NCBI GenBank assembly: GCA_964251665.1
Contig: CAXUKO010000002.1
Location: 310,001 to 374,000, forward strand
Direction: 5' to 3'
Length of the DNA: 64,000 nucleotides
Origin: JBBQLG01 sp964251665
Lineage (GTDB): Bacteria; Bacteroidota; Bacteroidia; Cytophagales; Spirosomataceae
Shown: piece after piece, positions 1-7,901 of the stretch
How the letters are laid out: every line of letters begins with the position of its first letter
How positions within the stretch are numbered: the stretch's first letter is position 1
Notes under the pieces: model-generated
Told to the model about the DNA's origin: nothing
Databases searched by the model: none
Seen by the model: the letters and a program-made list of their open reading frames with translations, nothing else
Position numbers and translations under genes: made by a program

Positions 1-47
1 ATGTCATTCACCCGTTTAAACAGACAGGCATTACCTGCTTACAACTT

Positions 48-449
48 ATGAATCGACTACTCAACATACTGCCTCTGTTGCTGATAGGACTATCGGCCGG
101 GGCGCAAACCAAGCCCGTTGCCACGCCACCGGCCGTTGTTTCGGCCATTCAGGATATTACCGACAAACGCTTTCTGCCCGATACGGCTTATGCGGCCTTG
201 ACGGAGGAGGATGCAGCGCTGCTCGCCAAAGAGCCAATTGCCAACTGGGGGCTGCCCATGGAGTCAGGCAAGAACATGCTATATTACAACTTAGTGGTGG
301 GTACCCGGTCGTATCAACTGCTGATTACACGGGCGCCTACCGCAGAATTCCCAACGGCGACACTACTGCGTTTCAGTACCCCCAAGTCTAAGCCGGAGTA
401 CATCGCTCGTGGGACGTTGAAGCCTAAAGTAGACGAAAAAGCGAAGTGA
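48..449 (+). CDS. Small exported protein of unknown function
   Basis: This 133-residue protein starts with a clear signal peptide: a hydrophobic stretch at about residues 4-17 followed by an SAGAQ-type cleavage site. The mature part is about 110 residues, polar, with no cysteines and no motif I recognise. It is probably periplasmic or surface-exposed. The stop codon is followed by a hairpin at 458-492, and the next gene converges on it. The family is not recognised, so no function is given. Confidence 0.6.
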   Translation: MNRLLNILPLLLIGLSAGAQTKPVATPPAVVSAIQDITDKRFLPDTAYAALTEEDAALLAKEPIANWGLPMESGKNMLYYNLVVGTRSYQLLITRAPTAEFPTATLLRFSTPKSKPEYIARGTLKPKVDEKAK

Positions 450-457
450 AGGCAGTC

Positions 458-492
458 GTGACGGATACCACCAACGCCCCGGCATCCGTCAC
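458..492. terminator. Hairpin between convergent genes
   Basis: A 9-bp perfect stem (GTGACGGAT with ATCCGTCAC) lies just after the stop of the small exported protein and before the converging exchanger gene. There is no long T run, so intrinsic termination is inferred from position. Confidence 0.4.
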
Positions 493-540
493 CGAAACTT
501 GGGCACTCCCTGAGTACGCATCATCGTCGGTTCGCCTGCT

Positions 541-1620
541 TCACGGACTGGCAATAAAAAACAGCCCAACGATACCCAGCCCGTAGAGCAGGAGAACCAA
601 CAGGGAGTCGACACCCATGCGGGCAATCTGGCGACGGGGGCGAAAGATAAGGCCGTAGAGGTAGACGGTCGTTAACAGCATAGCCAGCCCCGTCAGGTAA
701 ATATCCGTTTTCTGAGCCATTGGCAATACGGGTTGCCCCGATATGACCGTGGCCAGCAGGAACAGGACTGGCAGAAACGCATTTCCGCCAAAAATATCGC
801 TCACGGCAAGCTGATAATCGCCCAGTTTCACGGAGGCCAGCCCGGTAGAGATTTCCGGCAGTGAAGTGGCTGTGGCCAGTACGGTTGCGCCAAACAGTAC
901 CCCACTCATGCCAATATGCCCGGCAATCGCGTTGCCGGACTGCTCAAGTACTACCCCGCCGACCAGCGTTCCAATAGCCCCGACCAGAAATATACTTACC
1001 TGACTGCTGGTACTGGCCTTTTTCTCGCGGGCAGCCTGTTCTGTTTTCTGTTTTGAAGTACCCCGCTTGTCCGCCTGTCCATCGGGCGCAACACCGGCCT
1101 GTTGCCAGGGCAACGAATTTCGCGACTTTCCGATCAGGTAGATGCCTGCTATCCAGAATACTGCAATGAGCAGCCCCGCCGGTTCTACCCGGTACACAAG
1201 CGTCGAGGCCGGAAATTGATGGCCCATTATCACTAACCCCAGCAGGGCAACGACCAGTATCCCCTCAAGTACCAGTTCCAGCGACGCGGCCCGGTAGGTG
1301 AGCGCCACAGTTTTGCCCAGCCCCACGGCGTCAAGAACTACCAATACAACGGTTTGGATAGCGATACCGCCCAGAATGTTACCCACGGCTATACCGAGGT
1401 TATGACTCAGGGCCGCGCTGACCGTGATGGCTATTTCGGGCAGGTTGGTTACGATAGCCAGCATAATCAGCCCGCCTAATGCCTGCCCCAGCCCGAACCG
1501 CTCCGACAGAATGTCAGTGGTATCCGAAAGGTAGATACCGGCAATCCAGACGGCTGCTGCCGCGCCCGAAAAAATCAGCAGCAGGAGCGGTAGTGAAAGA
1601 TGGTCAATGGGCAAATTCAT
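541..1620 (-). CDS. Sodium/calcium exchanger family membrane protein
   Basis: This 359-residue inner-membrane protein has the two-fold repeat of the CaCA exchanger superfamily. An N-terminal half (about residues 10-165) carries TNLPEIA near residue 59. A C-terminal half (about 205-355) carries TATSLPEIS followed by a SDIFGGNAF segment; these match the alpha-repeat ion-binding regions. A hydrophilic Lys/Gln-rich loop at about 170-205 joins the halves. It probably moves Ca2+ or another cation against Na+ or H+, but the ion cannot be read from sequence. The gene stands alone on its strand. Confidence 0.8.
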   Translation of the reverse strand: MNLPIDHLSLPLLLLIFSGAAAAVWIAGIYLSDTTDILSERFGLGQALGGLIMLAIVTNLPEIAITVSAALSHNLGIAVGNILGGIAIQTVVLVVLDAVGLGKTVALTYRAASLELVLEGILVVALLGLVIMGHQFPASTLVYRVEPAGLLIAVFWIAGIYLIGKSRNSLPWQQAGVAPDGQADKRGTSKQKTEQAAREKKASTSSQVSIFLVGAIGTLVGGVVLEQSGNAIAGHIGMSGVLFGATVLATATSLPEISTGLASVKLGDYQLAVSDIFGGNAFLPVLFLLATVISGQPVLPMAQKTDIYLTGLAMLLTTVYLYGLIFRPRRQIARMGVDSLLVLLLYGLGIVGLFFIASP

Positions 1621-1817
1621 AACTGGATTGGGTTAAATCGGTAAAATGTACCGATCTGTTGGCTCTCTGGTCGCGACGCCGTGAACCGCCGGGGTGCAGT
1701 AAGCCCGCAGCGAATGCCGTGGTTGATTCAGGAAGTGTTTCGGCTGAAAAGCAAACCCGTTCGCCGAATGAATGTTTATTCCGCGGATTCTAAGGCCGGG
1801 AAGTGTTGCAAAATAGA

Positions 1818-1851
1818 GTACTCTGCCCCGGCCATAGTACTGGGGCAGTAC
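1818..1851 (-). terminator. Hairpin downstream of kduI
   Basis: CTGCCCC pairs with GGGGCAG around a loop of about 12 nt. Reading on the minus strand it is followed by a short T-rich stretch (TATTTT). It begins 14 bases past the kduI stop codon, so it is a plausible terminator for that gene. Confidence 0.4.
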
Positions 1852-1864
1852 AGGCCGTGTTTAC

Positions 1865-2704
1865 TTATTTCAACTCGGTGATGGGGCAGAAATCCATGTC
1901 GCTGTAGTCGAGATTCTCACCGGCCATACCCCAGATGAAGGTGTAATTGGAGGTGCCCGCGCCCGAATGGATCGACCAGTTGGGCGAGATGACGGCTTGT
2001 TCGTTCTGCATCCAGATATGGCGGGTTTCCTGAGGCTGCCCCATAAAATGGCAAACGGACTGGCCCGCTGGCAGGTCGAAGTAAAAGTAAACTTCCATCC
2101 GCCGGTCGTGCGTGTGGGCGGGCATGGTATTCCAGATACTGCCGGCTTTTAGTTCGGTCATGCCCATCTGTAGCTGGCAGGTTGGCAGCACACTGTTAAC
2201 CAGCATCTTGTTGATAGTCCGGTGATTAGCCGTTTCCATACTACCCAGCTCGACAATCTCAGCATCAGCGCGGGCTACCTTACGGGTTGGATAGGTCGCG
2301 TGGGCGGGCGTCGAATTGAGGTAAAACTTAGCCGGAGCCTGCCCGTCATTCGAGCGGAAGACTACCTCTTTGGTGCCTTTACCGATGTAGAGAGCCTCTT
2401 TGTGCGCCAGATCGAAGGTGACGCCATCGGCCACTACCTGACCCGGCTGGCCCACGTTGATGATGCCCAACTCACGCCGTTCCAGAAAATAAGCGGCTTT
2501 CAGGTTTTCGGGCGTTTCCAGCGTAACGGGTCCGGCTACCGGCATAATGCCCCCCGTCAGGTAGCGGTCGAAAAAAGAGAGTACCCATGGGCACTGATCG
2601 GCAATGAAGAGAGTTTCGATCAGGAAATTCTGGCGGAGCTGGGTGGTATCCATCGCTTTCACCTCGGTGGGTGACGTGGCGTACCGGCTTTCAAAAAGAG
2701 ACAT
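1865..2704 (-). CDS. kduI: 5-dehydro-4-deoxy-D-glucuronate isomerase KduI
   Basis: KduI isomerises 5-keto-4-deoxyuronate to 3-deoxy-D-glycero-2,5-hexodiulosonate in the cytoplasmic breakdown of unsaturated uronates from pectin or glycosaminoglycans. The 279-residue product fits the family size. It has the family blocks YFLERRELG, THDRRMEVYFYF, MGQPQETRHI and PNWSIHSGAGT. The cupin zinc ligands are expected at His197, His199, Glu204 and His246. The ATG at 2704 was chosen because the 41 upstream in-frame residues are not conserved in KduI. No other pectin gene is adjacent; the only other hexuronate gene in the window is uxuA at 28.8 kb. Confidence 0.93.
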   Translation of the reverse strand: MSLFESRYATSPTEVKAMDTTQLRQNFLIETLFIADQCPWVLSFFDRYLTGGIMPVAGPVTLETPENLKAAYFLERRELGIINVGQPGQVVADGVTFDLAHKEALYIGKGTKEVVFRSNDGQAPAKFYLNSTPAHATYPTRKVARADAEIVELGSMETANHRTINKMLVNSVLPTCQLQMGMTELKAGSIWNTMPAHTHDRRMEVYFYFDLPAGQSVCHFMGQPQETRHIWMQNEQAVISPNWSIHSGAGTSNYTFIWGMAGENLDYSDMDFCPITELK

Positions 2705-2786
2705 CGGGTAGGTTTGGTAAAGTTTAGTACGATATAGAACGCATGAAGGTAGTAAGCATAGGGCTGTAGTGAAAGCTGTCCGGCTA

Positions 2787-2966
2787 CTACTGTTCAGGCT
2801 TAACCTTCTTCGGTTTCCACTGAACACAAAGATTGCCTACCAGCACACCCAGACCCGCTACGAAAATGGAATTGGTTCGTATACCGAAATACACGTCAAG
2901 GGCGATGCTGATAACCGAAAAAATGGCCATGCATATCAACAGTCTTGACCAGTTTATCTGAAGCAT
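2787..2966 (-). CDS. Small membrane protein, unknown
   Basis: This 59-residue protein has two hydrophobic segments (about residues 6-22 and 28-44) and a Lys-rich tail. That predicts a small two-span inner-membrane protein with a cytoplasmic basic C-terminus. I chose the ATG at 2966; an ATG at 2999 is also in frame and would add 11 residues. The gene sits between kduI and a decayed HNH gene. I do not recognise the family, and coding status is moderately likely. Confidence 0.45.
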   Translation of the reverse strand: MLQINWSRLLICMAIFSVISIALDVYFGIRTNSIFVAGLGVLVGNLCVQWKPKKVKPEQ

Positions 2967-3017
2967 AAGTAAGATAGGTTTGAAAGTTGTGACACACATA
3001 TTCAATAAACTTTGATT

Positions 3018-3394
3018 TCATCTTTTACCAAAGTTGCACTGGTAGCACAAGGGCTGTATATTATCAATATTGTCAGAACCCCCTCTATTTAATGGTAAAA
3101 CATGATCTTTAGTCCATACATATTTATATCTTTTGTCTGGTCTCTTGGGAATCAATTCCCATTCTCGTTTACAATTCGGACATTTATTGTATTCGCGTAA
3201 TTTAGTAATCCACTCTAAGCGAGTATGGTTACCGAGGCCATCACTTTTCTCTGCTCATAGGCACTGGCTCTGTTTCTTCGACAGGTTCTACAATATGGAT
3301 GAATCCTCCCGGTGGAAGATGATGTCCACGTTCCCCATTTGTCATGCCCGCATTTTCGGCAGGTTGGCATCTCGATTTTCGTTGACGTACTCAT
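3018..3394 (-). pseudogene. HNH endonuclease gene with a one-base frameshift
   Basis: The N-terminal frame, from the ATG at 3394, gives a zinc-ribbon pattern (CRKCG ... YCRTCRRN) and reads into AYEQRK before leaving the conserved frame. From about 3240 down to a TGA at 3018-3020 another frame continues the protein: HTRLEWITKLREY, then CPNCKREWEL, KDHVLPLNRGGSDN and LCYQCNFGKR. This is an HNH nuclease core with its two CxxC pairs. One extra base in the A4 run (T4 on the plus strand, 3245-3248) would restore a protein of about 125 residues. The segment is clearly richer in A+T than its neighbours, which suggests transfer. Either it is a real pseudogene or the base was miscalled. Confidence 0.75.
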
Positions 3395-3416
3395 TACTAT
3401 GCGCTTAGTGCTCAAG

Positions 3417-4610
3417 TTATAATCTCCATACCATTACCGGTTCCCCTTCCGCAAATTCGCTGCGCTCCGGCGGAAATTCGGCGAAGGCATCGGCAGTGAG
3501 CAGATTGGCGAAATCGGCAGAACCCGAGCCGGGCAGGGGCGTGGCTAACCAGCGTCCGTCGGCATCTGTCGTTAAGGAAACCGGCGAAAAATAAGTCAGG
3601 GCAGGCTGAAAGGTTACTGGCTTGGTCAGACAGGCGTATTGAACAGGTGCCACCGGTTGGCCCACCATAGCCTGTAAGTACGGTTTCAGGTAGCGACAGA
3701 AGCAAACTACCGTCGAAACGGGGTTCCCCGGCAGGGCGAACACGATTTTCTGACGGCCCATTGTGCCGAACCACAGGGGTTTACCCGGCCGTTGCTCCAC
3801 CTTATGAAACAACCGTTTAACCCCCAGCCGGGTCAGGGTATCCGGGACAAAATCAGCTTTCCCGGCCGAACCCCCCCCGCTCAGAATCAACACATCATGC
3901 GTTTGCAGGAGTTCAGCCAAACCAGCCTCTAAAATCGGTTCGTCGTCGGGCAGGTGGTGCAGCGCAGCCGGGAAGCCCATCGTTCGCAGGGCCGCCTGCA
4001 GCATGTACGTGTTGGAACGCCGAATCTGGTAGGGCAGTGGCTGATCGGCTACATCGACCAATTCGTCGCCGGTCGAAACAAGCGCAATGCGGGGGAGGGC
4101 AGTTACCAGTAACGCTGGCTTTCCGACCGCAGCGGCTACGGCAACATCAGCGGGCCTGAGCCGGGTGCCGGGCTGAATGAGGGCATCGCCCGCCCGCCGG
4201 TCCGTAGCCTGATGATGAATGTTCTGTCCACGCTGTACGTCGTTGATTATGATGGTTGCTACGCCATCCGTGAGGGTCAGATCTTCGTAGGGAATCACTG
4301 TATCCGTACCGGAGGGAAGCATGGCACCGGTCATCGCTTCCAGACAGGCGGTAGCATCGGTCAGTGGTTGCTGCGGTTGCCCGGCCCGCTGCATACCCGC
4401 TACCCGAAACTGCCGCTGACCGGTTGCGAAGGCTTGAAAATCAATAGCAATGCCATCCATCGCCACCCGGTTAAACGGCGGAAAGTCACGGTCAGCACAG
4501 ATGGTTTCCCGCAGGATACGTCCCGGCGCGGCATCGAGCGCGACGGATTCGGTACCCAGATCGAGCAGGTTATTTTGGGTGATGGCGAAAGCTTCGATAA
4601 CAGAGAGCAT
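3417..4610 (-). CDS. moeA: Molybdopterin molybdenumtransferase MoeA
   Basis: MoeA inserts molybdate into adenylylated molybdopterin in the last step of molybdenum cofactor synthesis. The 397-residue length is typical. Visible motifs are PFNRVAMDGIAI near residue 45, TGAMLPSGTDTVIPYED near 95-110, STGDELV, the phosphate-binding SGGGSAGKADF and the LPGNPVST segment of the central domain. A C-terminal beta-barrel domain follows. It is divergently transcribed from moaC-mobA across about 185 bases, so the three cofactor genes form one locus. moaA, moaE and moaD are not in the window. Confidence 0.93.
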   Translation of the reverse strand: MLSVIEAFAITQNNLLDLGTESVALDAAPGRILRETICADRDFPPFNRVAMDGIAIDFQAFATGQRQFRVAGMQRAGQPQQPLTDATACLEAMTGAMLPSGTDTVIPYEDLTLTDGVATIIINDVQRGQNIHHQATDRRAGDALIQPGTRLRPADVAVAAAVGKPALLVTALPRIALVSTGDELVDVADQPLPYQIRRSNTYMLQAALRTMGFPAALHHLPDDEPILEAGLAELLQTHDVLILSGGGSAGKADFVPDTLTRLGVKRLFHKVEQRPGKPLWFGTMGRQKIVFALPGNPVSTVVCFCRYLKPYLQAMVGQPVAPVQYACLTKPVTFQPALTYFSPVSLTTDADGRWLATPLPGSGSADFANLLTADAFAEFPPERSEFAEGEPVMVWRL

Positions 4611-4795
4611 GTTTGGGCTGTTAAAATCAAGGTTTATGACGCAGAGATGACGGAGGCTGCACCGAGGAAAAGGAGGAAAAAACGCTGTTTACCCGCTGAG
4701 ATTCCCGTTGTCTTTGCCGGTCCGGCGATGCGGTTTAAACGCACAATATCCGTTTTCTTTACAAAGAATTTTACGAACCCGTTAATCTGACAGCC

Positions 4796-5272
4796 ATGAA
4801 AGACTTTTCGCACCTCGACCCGCAGGGTAACCCGGCTATGGTAGACGTTGGCCATAAAGCCGTTAGCCGTCGTACAGCCCGCGCCCGCAGCATTGTGGTG
4901 CTCGGCGACGAAATCATGCAGCACCTCACCGGCGATGACATCCGTACCCGCAAAGGACCGGTGTTTCAAACGGCCATCATTGCCGGCACAATGGCTGCCA
5001 AACGTACCGACGACCTGATTCCGCTCTGCCATTCGCTTGGCCTCGATAACTGCCTCATTCGTATTACCACCGAAGGCAACAATGCCGTAGTCGACTGTAC
5101 TGTATCGACGGAAGGTAAAACCGGCGTCGAAATGGAGGCACTGGTTGGTGCGTCGGTGGCGGCTCTAACGATCTACGATATGTGCAAGGCGTTTTCCCAC
5201 GATATTGTTATTCAGGAAACGCGGCTTCTGGAGAAAACGGGCGGAAAAAATGACTTCCGCTATGACGGCTGA
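4796..5272 (+). CDS. moaC: Cyclic pyranopterin monophosphate synthase MoaC
   Basis: MoaC acts with MoaA to turn GTP into cyclic pyranopterin monophosphate, the first stage of molybdenum cofactor synthesis. The 158-residue protein has the family blocks MVDVGHKAVSRRTA, TRKGPVFQTAIIAGTMAAKRT, LIPLCHSLGLDNC, GKTGVEMEALVGASVAALTIYDMCKAF and the C-terminal KTGGKNDFRY, including the catalytic Lys and Asp regions. Its end overlaps the start of mobA, so the two are translationally coupled. Confidence 0.95.
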   Translation: MKDFSHLDPQGNPAMVDVGHKAVSRRTARARSIVVLGDEIMQHLTGDDIRTRKGPVFQTAIIAGTMAAKRTDDLIPLCHSLGLDNCLIRITTEGNNAVVDCTVSTEGKTGVEMEALVGASVAALTIYDMCKAFSHDIVIQETRLLEKTGGKNDFRYDG

Positions 5273-5846
5273 CCTGACCGGATTAGTGCTGATGGGCGGG
5301 CGTAGTACCCGGATGGGTGAGGATAAATCCCAACTCAATTACCACGGACAACCGCAGCGCGACTACCTGACCGAACTGCTGACCACGTACTGTTCAACTG
5401 TGTTCTGGTCGGTCAATGCTCAACAAGCCACCGCCCTGACGGACCAGTCTCACCGGCTGATTGTCGATGCCTATACCGACGCCGGACCGCTGGGGGGCAT
5501 CCTGTCAGCGATGGAACGGCATCCCGGTCGGGCCTGGCTGGTTGTGGCCTGCGATCTGCCCTTACTGACCCGGTTGACGCTGGACACACTTGTAGTGGGC
5601 CGGCATCAGTCACAACCCGCTACCGCATTTATGGACGCGGCTGGTACCGGCCCCGAGCCATTAGTCAGTTTGTGGGAACCGTCGGCTGCTTCATTACTGC
5701 TTGATTTTTTTGAGACGGGGCAACGCAGTCCCCGGCGGTTTTTGCAGCAGTACGCCCAATCGTTGCTACTATCCCCCGATGTCCGTGAACTAACCAATGT
5801 AAACGACCCCGTCACCCGCACTGAAGTGAAGCAGCGACTGGCGTAA
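5250..5846 (+). CDS. mobA: Molybdenum cofactor guanylyltransferase MobA
   Basis: MobA joins GMP to molybdenum cofactor to make the guanine dinucleotide form used by DMSO-reductase-type enzymes. The N-terminal signature LVLMGGRSTRMGEDKSQL (about residues 12-29) is the nucleotide-binding loop of MobA-type transferases. AGPLGGILSA and ACDLPLLT are the expected later blocks. The product is about 198 residues. ATGs at 5250 and 5262 are both possible; both lie inside the end of moaC, giving a 4-base-type coupled arrangement. A guanylyltransferase implies that the cell has a bis-MGD enzyme elsewhere. Confidence 0.9.
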   Translation: MTSAMTADLTGLVLMGGRSTRMGEDKSQLNYHGQPQRDYLTELLTTYCSTVFWSVNAQQATALTDQSHRLIVDAYTDAGPLGGILSAMERHPGRAWLVVACDLPLLTRLTLDTLVVGRHQSQPATAFMDAAGTGPEPLVSLWEPSAASLLLDFFETGQRSPRRFLQQYAQSLLLSPDVRELTNVNDPVTRTEVKQRLA

Positions 5847-5887
5847 CCAAACGGAGTAACGGGCAGTTATCCTGCAAACGAACCACC

Positions 5888-6511
5888 ATGAACCCACTTC
5901 GACGTTTACTTCTGGCTGCCGGGTCGGTATTACTCGGCCATACCGCCTACGCGCAGGGTGGCCCCGCTTCGGCGGGTGCTACTCAACCGGCTGATTTGCG
6001 GGCGTTCAGTCAGCAGCGATACAACCATACCAAAACGCTCGGCCTCACGCTGGGTGGCTACGCGCTGGCTAACATCGCCGTGAGTGGTATTGCCCTGGGC
6101 AGTGCGTCGGGTGAGACAAAATACATTCACCAGATGAATCTCTACTGGAATCTCGTTAATCTGGGTATTGCGGGAGTCGGGCTGCTGGGGTTGCGTAAAC
6201 AGAATCCACAGTCGGAAACCCTGGCGGATGCGGTCCGGCAACACGAAAGTATGAAGCGGACGCTGGCGTTTAACGCTGGCTTAGACGTGGCCTACATGGT
6301 GGGTGGTCTGTATTTAGTAAATTACGGCAATGACCATCCCGACCAGCAGGATAAGTTTCGGGGCTATGGCAAAGCCGTTATTGCGCAGGGGGGCTTTCTG
6401 CTGGTGTTTGATGCGGTCAATTATTTGATTTTTGCCAGGCAGGGCGATGCAAAACAGTTTAAACTCATTGGTTCCGGGCCGATGGGCCTCGGTATGCGAG
6501 TGACATTTTAA
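5888..6511 (+). CDS. Exported or membrane protein of unknown function
   Basis: This 207-residue protein begins with a signal peptide ending near TAYAQ. It then shows four hydrophobic helices (about residues 50-70, 88-102, 130-148 and 165-185). That suggests a multi-span membrane protein. Gly-rich helices and a conserved-looking NYLIF segment are present. It resembles membrane proteins of unknown function common in Cytophagales, but I cannot name the family firmly. Its stop codon lies inside the left arm of the 6510-6592 inverted repeat. Confidence 0.6.
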   Translation: MNPLRRLLLAAGSVLLGHTAYAQGGPASAGATQPADLRAFSQQRYNHTKTLGLTLGGYALANIAVSGIALGSASGETKYIHQMNLYWNLVNLGIAGVGLLGLRKQNPQSETLADAVRQHESMKRTLAFNAGLDVAYMVGGLYLVNYGNDHPDQQDKFRGYGKAVIAQGGFLLVFDAVNYLIFARQGDAKQFKLIGSGPMGLGMRVTF

Positions 6512-6592
6512 TGTATCCCGGACGCCCACGTCCGGCTGTTACTGGTGGCTTAATTACAAATTGAAACCGGACGTGGGCGTCCGGGATACATT
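6510..6592. repeat. Family A palindromic repeat, copy 1
   Basis: A 26-bp perfect inverted repeat encloses a loop of about 31 nt. Core arms are CCCGGACGCCCACGTCCGG and its complement. The loop holds ACTGGTGGCTTAATTAC, related to the loops of the copies at 40071-40156 and 46878-46970. The right arm ends at the base before the guaD start codon. Confidence 0.85.
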
Positions 6593-7063
6593 ATGAACGA
6601 CGAATTTTTCTTGCAAAAAGCCATTGCCCTCGCCCGCGAGGGCATGAATAGTGGCCAGGGTGGCCCATTCGGGGCCGTTATTGTGAAGGATGGCGAGATC
6701 ATCAGTGCTACCTCAAACCGGGTGACGTCTACCAACGACCCCACTGCCCATGCTGAAGTGGTGGCCATCCGTGAGGCCTGCCAGGCACTCGGTCATTTTC
6801 AACTAACGGGCTGCACCCTGTATACGTCCTGCGAACCCTGCCCCATGTGCCTCGGCGCCATCTATTGGGCTCGCCCCGACCGGATTGTGTATGCGGCCTT
6901 CCACTCCGATGCGGCAGCGGCTAATTTCGATGATAAATTCATTTACGATGAACTCGACAAACCCCGCGAGTCCCGTCGTATTCCCATGTATCAACTGCTT
7001 CGCGCCGAGGCTCAGGCCGTATTTGCGGAGTGGGTGGCTAAGGGAGATAAATCATTGTATTGA
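6593..7063 (+). CDS. guaD: Guanine deaminase, CMP/dCMP-deaminase fold
   Basis: It hydrolyses guanine to xanthine and ammonia in purine salvage or nitrogen recovery. The 156-residue product matches the short bacterial guanine deaminases (Bacillus GuaD type) along its length. It has GGPFGAVIVKDG, the zinc and catalytic pair HAE (His53, Glu55), the PCPMC zinc cysteines (Cys83, Cys86) and GAIYWARP. The later FDDKFIYDELDKP segment separates it from tRNA adenosine deaminase TadA. The start codon directly follows the right arm of a long inverted repeat, so the whole upstream ribosome-binding region lies in a potential hairpin. Confidence 0.88.
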   Translation: MNDEFFLQKAIALAREGMNSGQGGPFGAVIVKDGEIISATSNRVTSTNDPTAHAEVVAIREACQALGHFQLTGCTLYTSCEPCPMCLGAIYWARPDRIVYAAFHSDAAAANFDDKFIYDELDKPRESRRIPMYQLLRAEAQAVFAEWVAKGDKSLY

Positions 7064-7185
7064 CTGGTTTATGGCTCGCAATCCGCAGGAGTTTGACCAC
7101 AAACTATAGCATCAAGGTAACGGAGTACCCCTGGCAAGGCACTGGGTACGCTTGGTCAGGCTACCGGGATAACCGTATTTTTCAT

Positions 7186-7193
7186 TATTTTTG
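7186..7193 (+). promoter_or_regulatory. Putative -7 box of the toxin-antitoxin pair
   Basis: TATTTTTG matches the Bacteroidota -7 consensus TAnnTTTG and lies 22 bases before the antitoxin start. I see no TTTG at the expected -33 position. Confidence 0.45.
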
Positions 7194-7215
7194 TTAAGGC
7201 AGAAACAGAACCAAG

Positions 7216-7434
7216 ATGGCGATCATCACAATAGACGTACAGGACGAGAAATTGACATTCTTCAAAGAACTGCTTAATCAATTGTCATTTGTGAAGGTCC
7301 GGGAAGACGAATCCGGCGAAGATACCGATGAGCAAGTGATCGCTAACATCAGGCAGGGTATCGAAGAGCTGCGTCTGGTAGAACAGGGGAAAATGAAGAG
7401 CCGTCCGGCTCGTGCGTTTCTTGAAGAGCTGTGA
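7216..7434 (+). CDS. Antitoxin of a RelE/ParE-type pair
   Basis: This 72-residue acidic protein has an N-terminal beta-like segment (IITIDVQDEK) and a C-terminal helical region ending in RPARAFLEEL, the usual layout of small Bacteroidota antitoxins beside RelE-like toxins. The antitoxin assignment rests mainly on the overlap with the downstream toxin gene (stop and start share TGATG). It would bind and neutralise the toxin and probably repress its own promoter at 7186. Confidence 0.7.
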   Translation: MAIITIDVQDEKLTFFKELLNQLSFVKVREDESGEDTDEQVIANIRQGIEELRLVEQGKMKSRPARAFLEEL

Positions 7435-7750
7435 TGTATCAGGTTGAAACCATCGAGCATTTTGAGCGGGAAGCGAAACGGCTTAAAAAGAAATTTCCAT
7501 CCCTGAAGGCGGAGATTAATGAACTCATAAACTCGCTTGAAGAAAACCCTTTTCAGGGAGTCGCCCTGCACGATGGTTTTTATAAAATCAGGCTTGGTAT
7601 AAAATCCAAGGGCAAGCGTGGCGGGGCTCGGGTCATTACCTGTGTTAGGGTGATAGCAGAAACGGTTTTTTAGTCTCTATCTATGATAAATCGGCGCAAT
7701 CGGATATTGCAGACGAAGAACTAACCCGGATTCTGGCTGAAATTTCCTGA
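7434..7750 (+). pseudogene. RelE/ParE-family toxin, frameshifted near the C-terminus
   Basis: From the ATG at 7434 the protein shows the RelE/ParE pattern: FEREAKRLKKKFPSLKAEINELI, NPFQGVAL, YKIRLGIKSKGKRGGARVITCV. The frame ends after AETVF at a stop at 7671-7673. In the next frame the sequence continues as VSIYDKSAQSDIADEELTRIL to a TGA at 7748-7750, the usual end of these toxins. One extra T in the T6 run at 7666-7671 would join the two into about 105 residues. As read, the toxin lacks its last strand and helix and is probably inactive, unless the base is a sequencing error or the ribosome slips. Confidence 0.8.
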
Positions 7751-7901
7751 CGTATGTTATGCCGGGCAACACTACCCGCAGAATCAATCAATTCAGCTAA
7801 CACAATTTTATTGCCTTATTCCGGCTTAGAGGACTATCTATAGCGCAATCAGGGTTGGGTACCTCCTCATTGTCGATTTTTTCCTTCCTCCTTTTTCTAC
7901 T

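Noticed and set aside
1681..1881. A 66-codon plus-strand frame between the exchanger and kduI
   Set aside because: It begins at a weak start, overlaps the kduI end on the other strand, and shows no conserved pattern. The kduI terminator hairpin lies in it.
2705..2827. A 41-residue upstream extension of KduI
   Set aside because: It would overlap the small membrane protein and is not conserved in KduI.
4611..4795. A molybdenum cofactor riboswitch between moeA and moaC
   Set aside because: I could not fold the expected conserved stems there, and only ordinary A/T-rich promoter-like sequence is visible.
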